Source: Acidobacteriota bacterium
GTDB taxonomy: Bacteria; Acidobacteriota; Terriglobia; Acidiferrales; UBA7541
Direction of reading: 5' to 3'
DNA: 8,886 nt
Assembly (NCBI GenBank): GCA_003131985.1
Contig: PKWH01000175.1
Coordinates: forward strand, 1,349-10,234
The notes under the pieces are model-generated. The model was not told the origin of the DNA. It saw only the letters and a program-made list of their open reading frames with translations, and searched no databases. This document shows positions 6,627 through 8,886 of this stretch, one piece after another. Positions within the stretch are counted from its first letter, which is position 1. Each line of letters starts with the position of its first letter. Position numbers and translations under genes: made by a program.

Positions 6627-6707
6627 GAAAGTCTTAAATCCGTTTCATCCTAGCTATGACACGAATACGAAGAAGACACACAGTTTACTTTCACCGCGTG
6701 GCCTCGT

Positions 6708-6935
6708 TCAGTAAAAATCCGAGCAAGACATATAATAACCGCAAGTGGGGCAAATCAGCTTGCAACTTCGTTGCGCCAACCGGGCCGAGCAACTCGGACA
6801 GAACGCGGATGCAATTTCCGGCTCCTGTTTCGGTAAACCAGGGCCGGTCTGCGACTCCGCTCGGTCTGCCAGATGATTCGTTACATTTGGTTGCGGCATA
6901 CCTAAACGTCCTTCGAACGCATGTTTATAGCACAT
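6708..6935 (-). CDS. Small zinc-ribbon protein ending in SCSDFY
   Basis: This predicted 75-residue soluble protein has a poorly conserved-looking, probably flexible N-terminal half (1-44) and a compact cysteine-rich C-terminal half. The latter has CPSC (46-49), C58, CPTC (62-65) and C71, in the tail CKLICPTCGYYMSCSDFY (58-75). Two C-x-x-C knuckles 13 residues apart are the hallmark of a zinc ribbon, with C58 and C71 as extra possible ligands. I recall similar short proteins with a C-K-L-x-C-P-x-C-G-Y-Y-x-S-C-x-D-(F/Y)-Y tail in Acidobacteriota and related phyla, without an assigned role. The start at 6935 has AAGGCGGG just before it; Met13 (6899) is an alternative start. A plus-strand frame of 115 codons overlaps it (6656-7003) but shows no domain or low-level motif. 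The gene lies directly upstream of the STAS gene on the same strand. Confidence 0.68.
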   Translation of the reverse strand: MCYKHAFEGRLGMPQPNVTNHLADRAESQTGPGLPKQEPEIASAFCPSCSARLAQRSCKLICPTCGYYMSCSDFY

Positions 6936-7113
6936 CCCGCCTTAAGGGAAAAGCATACGTACACATCTGGGCCCGCGCCGGACGGGCGAATCACACGTCA
7001 TAGACACCGGCGAGTGGCGCTTGGTTCCCTAGGATTGAGCCGACGGTGGAGTTTTCAGGGCGGCTAATGAATCTGAAATCGCCGAGGTGTAGAATTCGAG
7101 CAACCGCGGGCCT

Positions 7114-7902
7114 ATGCGGCGCGTCTTATGGAAAGAGCGTGAAACAGCTTTGAAAGTTGGACTTCAATTCGGCCCAATTCTCGCGATTCTTGGCACAGTT
7201 CTTTGCGTTTGTCCTCTGGCTCAAGCTCAGCGGGGTTCGCGGGCTCCGATCGCGGCGCGCTCAACCTCATCTGCGGCGGTCCCTTCAAGCGCAGGCGGCG
7301 CCAGAGGGACAACTCTCAGTAGGGCGAATGTTCGAGCATCCTCGGCATCCGGTTTTGCGCACTCTACCCAGCGGCAGAGCATATTAAGTCCGATCAATCG
7401 ACATAAACCCTCGCCCATCCCGAATCCGCCCCCTAGGACCACGGTGGGGACAACCGGATATTATTTGCTTTCTGGCGGAGGGACGTATTGGGTTCCCGCC
7501 AACGACGACGAGGCTACCGACCAGGCGTCTGTAGATCAGGCGAACGACGATCAAACGGGCGGTGATCAATCCTTCGATCAGTCAGGCCGCGACCAATCGC
7601 AGCGTACTGATACAGTGACGCTGCAAACCCAAGACGCCCACTCTGGCGAGGAAGATTCGTACGCTCCGCAGAGCGCGGAGGAGCACGAAGCTCAGGATCC
7701 TCTTCCCGATGAAGGCGAGTTCACCCTGGTGCTGACCGACGGAAGGTGGATTCAGGCAGTAGCGTTCACGCACGCTAACGACTCGATCGTGTACATCACC
7801 GCAGCGGGTAGTCGATACACGATCGCTGCGAACGAACTCGATTCGGATTCCACGCTAAGAGTCAATCAAGAGCGCGGTACACCGCTGCAGTCACCTCTTT
7901 AA
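7114..7902 (+). CDS. Secreted protein with Asp-Gln repeats and acidobacterial-type C-terminal domain
   Basis: This is an exported protein of 262 residues and unknown function. A signal peptide covers about residues 1-38: basic n-region, hydrophobic GPILAILGTVLCVCPLA (20-36), and cut after AQA. Residues 40-115 are rich in Ser, Ala, Arg and Pro and look disordered. A short YYLLSGGGTYWVP segment (116-128) follows. Residues 129-200 are acidic, with Asp-Gln pairs at near-regular five-residue spacing (136 to 161). Residues 201-262 form a compact, probably beta-rich domain containing LVLTDGRWIQAVAF, SIVYITAAGSRYTI and NQERGTPLQ. From memory, related domains sit at the C-terminus of other secreted proteins in Acidobacteriota. 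The start at 7114 lacks a clear ribosome site. TTG at 7150 would give a shorter n-region and cannot be excluded. It diverges from the zinc-ribbon gene and converges on the cation transporter gene. Confidence 0.75.
   Translation: MRRVLWKERETALKVGLQFGPILAILGTVLCVCPLAQAQRGSRAPIAARSTSSAAVPSSAGGARGTTLSRANVRASSASGFAHSTQRQSILSPINRHKPSPIPNPPPRTTVGTTGYYLLSGGGTYWVPANDDEATDQASVDQANDDQTGGDQSFDQSGRDQSQRTDTVTLQTQDAHSGEEDSYAPQSAEEHEAQDPLPDEGEFTLVLTDGRWIQAVAFTHANDSIVYITAAGSRYTIAANELDSDSTLRVNQERGTPLQSPL
7519..7596 (+). repeat. Degenerate 15-base in-frame repeat encoding Asp-Gln pentads
   Basis: Six copies of GAYCAR (Asp-Gln) occur at codons 136, 141, 146, 151, 155 and 160 of the secreted protein. The step is 15 bases except for one step of 12. 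The bases between the pairs vary, so the repeat is old or selected at protein level rather than a recent slippage array. Confidence 0.7.
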
Positions 7903-7939
7903 AATCCGTTCACTTCTACAAAAAATAATCTGGGATTTT

Positions 7940-8886
7940 CTACATTTCAGAGCGACGGGCGGGTTCAGGCATGTAGAGCCCGGCTTCGGAAGGCAATCCT
8001 GCACGTTCGAACTGGATGGTGGTGTGTGTTATTTTGAAGTCGTGCGCCAGCACGTCCCGAACCTGTTTGAGAACTCTTTCGCTCTCTTCCATATGCATAT
8101 CGGGAATGCATATGTGGCACGACAACGCGGTTAGATCGGTGCCCAAGGTCCAGATGTGAATATCGTGAACCTCTTGCACGCCCTCGATGCGTAGCACCGC
8201 GGCAGCCACGGCGTCGAGGCGCATTTCACGGGGCAATCCTTCCAGCAGGATATGGCTGCTTTCGCGGAGAATGCCGATTCCCGACCAAAGCACCATCACG
8301 CCGATGCCAATGCCGATGACCGGATCGATCCAGAGCGCTCCGGTCCAGCGAATGGAAAGCGCACCCACTACGATTGCCACGTTCGAAAGCGCGTCACCTA
8401 AATTGTGGATCCAAACCCCGCGGATGTTCAGATCATGCCTGCCGCTATGAACTGCCAGGGTGATGCCGCTGTTGATGACGAGGGCAAAGAGTGAAACCCA
8501 CAGCATGATTCCTGTTTGGACTTCGACCGGATGGCGCAATCGCACAACAGATTCATACACCAAGAAGAGGGACAGGATTGTTAAGAGCGTCGCATTCACA
8601 AACGCTGCGAGGATTCCCGCTCGATGATAACCGTAGGTTTTTTCCGCCGTGGGCGGGCGCTTGGCCCATCGCATGCCAAGCCAGGAAATTACGAGTGTCG
8701 GGACATCGGTTAGGTTATGGAGAGCGTCGCTGATCAGGGCAATGGAATGGCCGGCGTAACCAGCGGCTAGCTCGACCGCCACCAGGATGAACGTAGCAAT
8801 CACTGCGGCGCCGAGGATGCCGGTCATGCCTTCCAGTGGCAGATGCACGTGTCCATGCCCGGCCAAGCCATGGCTGTGACCATGGT
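7940..8886 (-). CDS. Cation diffusion facilitator, CzcD/ZitB type (5' end outside window)
   Basis: This inner-membrane metal-proton antiporter exports Zn2+ and probably Co2+ or Cd2+; 314 residues are visible. Six membrane segments are apparent at about 21-45, 48-73, 90-114, 124-146, 157-178 and 184-206. The metal site is formed by HNLTD in segment 2 (His56, Asp60) and HNLGD in segment 5 (His160, Asp164). This H-x-x-x-D pair is typical of zinc-transporting members. A cytoplasmic domain follows from about residue 210, including VHDIHIWTLGTDLTALSCHI (239-258). The frame is open to the last base of the window and encodes a histidine-rich start, HGHSHGLAGHGHVH, as usual in this family. The true start is therefore beyond 8886, and the in-frame TTG at 8866 is an internal Leu codon. 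It converges on the secreted-protein gene with a 37-base gap. Confidence 0.92.
   Translation of the reverse strand, partial: HGHSHGLAGHGHVHLPLEGMTGILGAAVIATFILVAVELAAGYAGHSIALISDALHNLTDVPTLVISWLGMRWAKRPPTAEKTYGYHRAGILAAFVNATLLTILSLFLVYESVVRLRHPVEVQTGIMLWVSLFALVINSGITLAVHSGRHDLNIRGVWIHNLGDALSNVAIVVGALSIRWTGALWIDPVIGIGIGVMVLWSGIGILRESSHILLEGLPREMRLDAVAAAVLRIEGVQEVHDIHIWTLGTDLTALSCHICIPDMHMEESERVLKQVRDVLAHDFKITHTTIQFERAGLPSEAGLYMPEPARRSEM
8090..8114. repeat. Perfect 9-base inverted repeat inside the CDF gene
   Basis: CATATGCAT (8090-8098) and ATGCATATG (8106-8114) are exact inverted copies around a seven-base spacer. They fall within codons for the cytoplasmic domain (ICIPDMHMEE). The repeat could form a hairpin in DNA or mRNA. 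No function is evident and it may be chance. Confidence 0.5.

Noticed and set aside
6281..6628. Plus-strand open frame of 115 codons opposite the STAS gene
   Set aside because: It is an exact mirror of an intact STAS domain gene with a consensus ribosome site.
6656..7003. Plus-strand open frame of 115 codons over the zinc-ribbon gene
   Set aside because: It has no domain, signal peptide or convincing ribosome site, and the opposite frame has a clear zinc-ribbon pattern.
7901..7939. AAAATCC/GGATTTT inverted repeat between the secreted-protein and CDF genes
   Set aside because: It is a seven-pair, AT-rich stem with a 25-base loop. Its stability is too low for a terminator call, though the convergent position is suggestive.
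1..8886. Search for CRISPR arrays, tRNA/rRNA genes, insertion sequences or phage genes
   Set aside because: By eye I found no regularly spaced repeats, tRNA-like arms, terminal inverted repeats with transposase, or phage or defence domains.

Overview
The window looks like a chromosomal segment from a soil-type bacterium, most likely Acidobacteriota (Terriglobia/Koribacter-like). This placement is inference. It rests on the mix of genes: a PilZ-type protein with an N-x-H-G motif in place of the usual second c-di-GMP motif, a secreted DUF3108 protein, a DUF1015 protein, and a tiny zinc ribbon ending in SCSDFY. Base composition is moderately GC-rich and even throughout. Genes are densely packed on both strands, and I see no transposase, integrase, rRNA, tRNA or CRISPR array.

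Left part (1-3955): surface-polysaccharide precursor supply. A WbpA-type UDP-GlcNAc 6-dehydrogenase (122-1477) is followed by a small PilZ-like protein (1630-2010). A convergent secreted DUF3108 protein (2039-2866) comes next, then a WbpP/TviC/GalE-family sugar-nucleotide C4-epimerase (3014-3955). Together the dehydrogenase and epimerase could make UDP-GlcNAcA and UDP-GalNAcA, precursors of acidic exopolysaccharide, capsule or O-antigen. The two genes are not in one operon, because a gene on the other strand lies between them.

Middle (3976-6613): housekeeping genes. A HAD phosphatase of the phosphoglycolate phosphatase type (minus strand) and a DUF1015 protein (plus strand) diverge from a shared intergenic region. 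Their predicted -35 boxes there lie almost on top of each other. The DUF1015 gene converges on a stand-alone STAS-domain anti-sigma-factor antagonist, and a strong bidirectional hairpin separates the two.

Right part (6708-8886): a 75-residue zinc-ribbon protein (minus strand), a secreted protein with an acidic Asp-Gln repeat and a compact C-terminal domain (plus strand), and a CzcD/ZitB-type cation diffusion facilitator (minus strand). The reading frame of the last runs off the right edge, so its true start lies outside the window.

No gene-free stretch exceeds about 180 bases. I found no clear new multi-gene system. The most interesting items are the zinc-ribbon small protein, the Asp-Gln repeat secreted protein, the atypical PilZ protein beside a polysaccharide gene, and the DUF1015 protein with its DGHHR motif.
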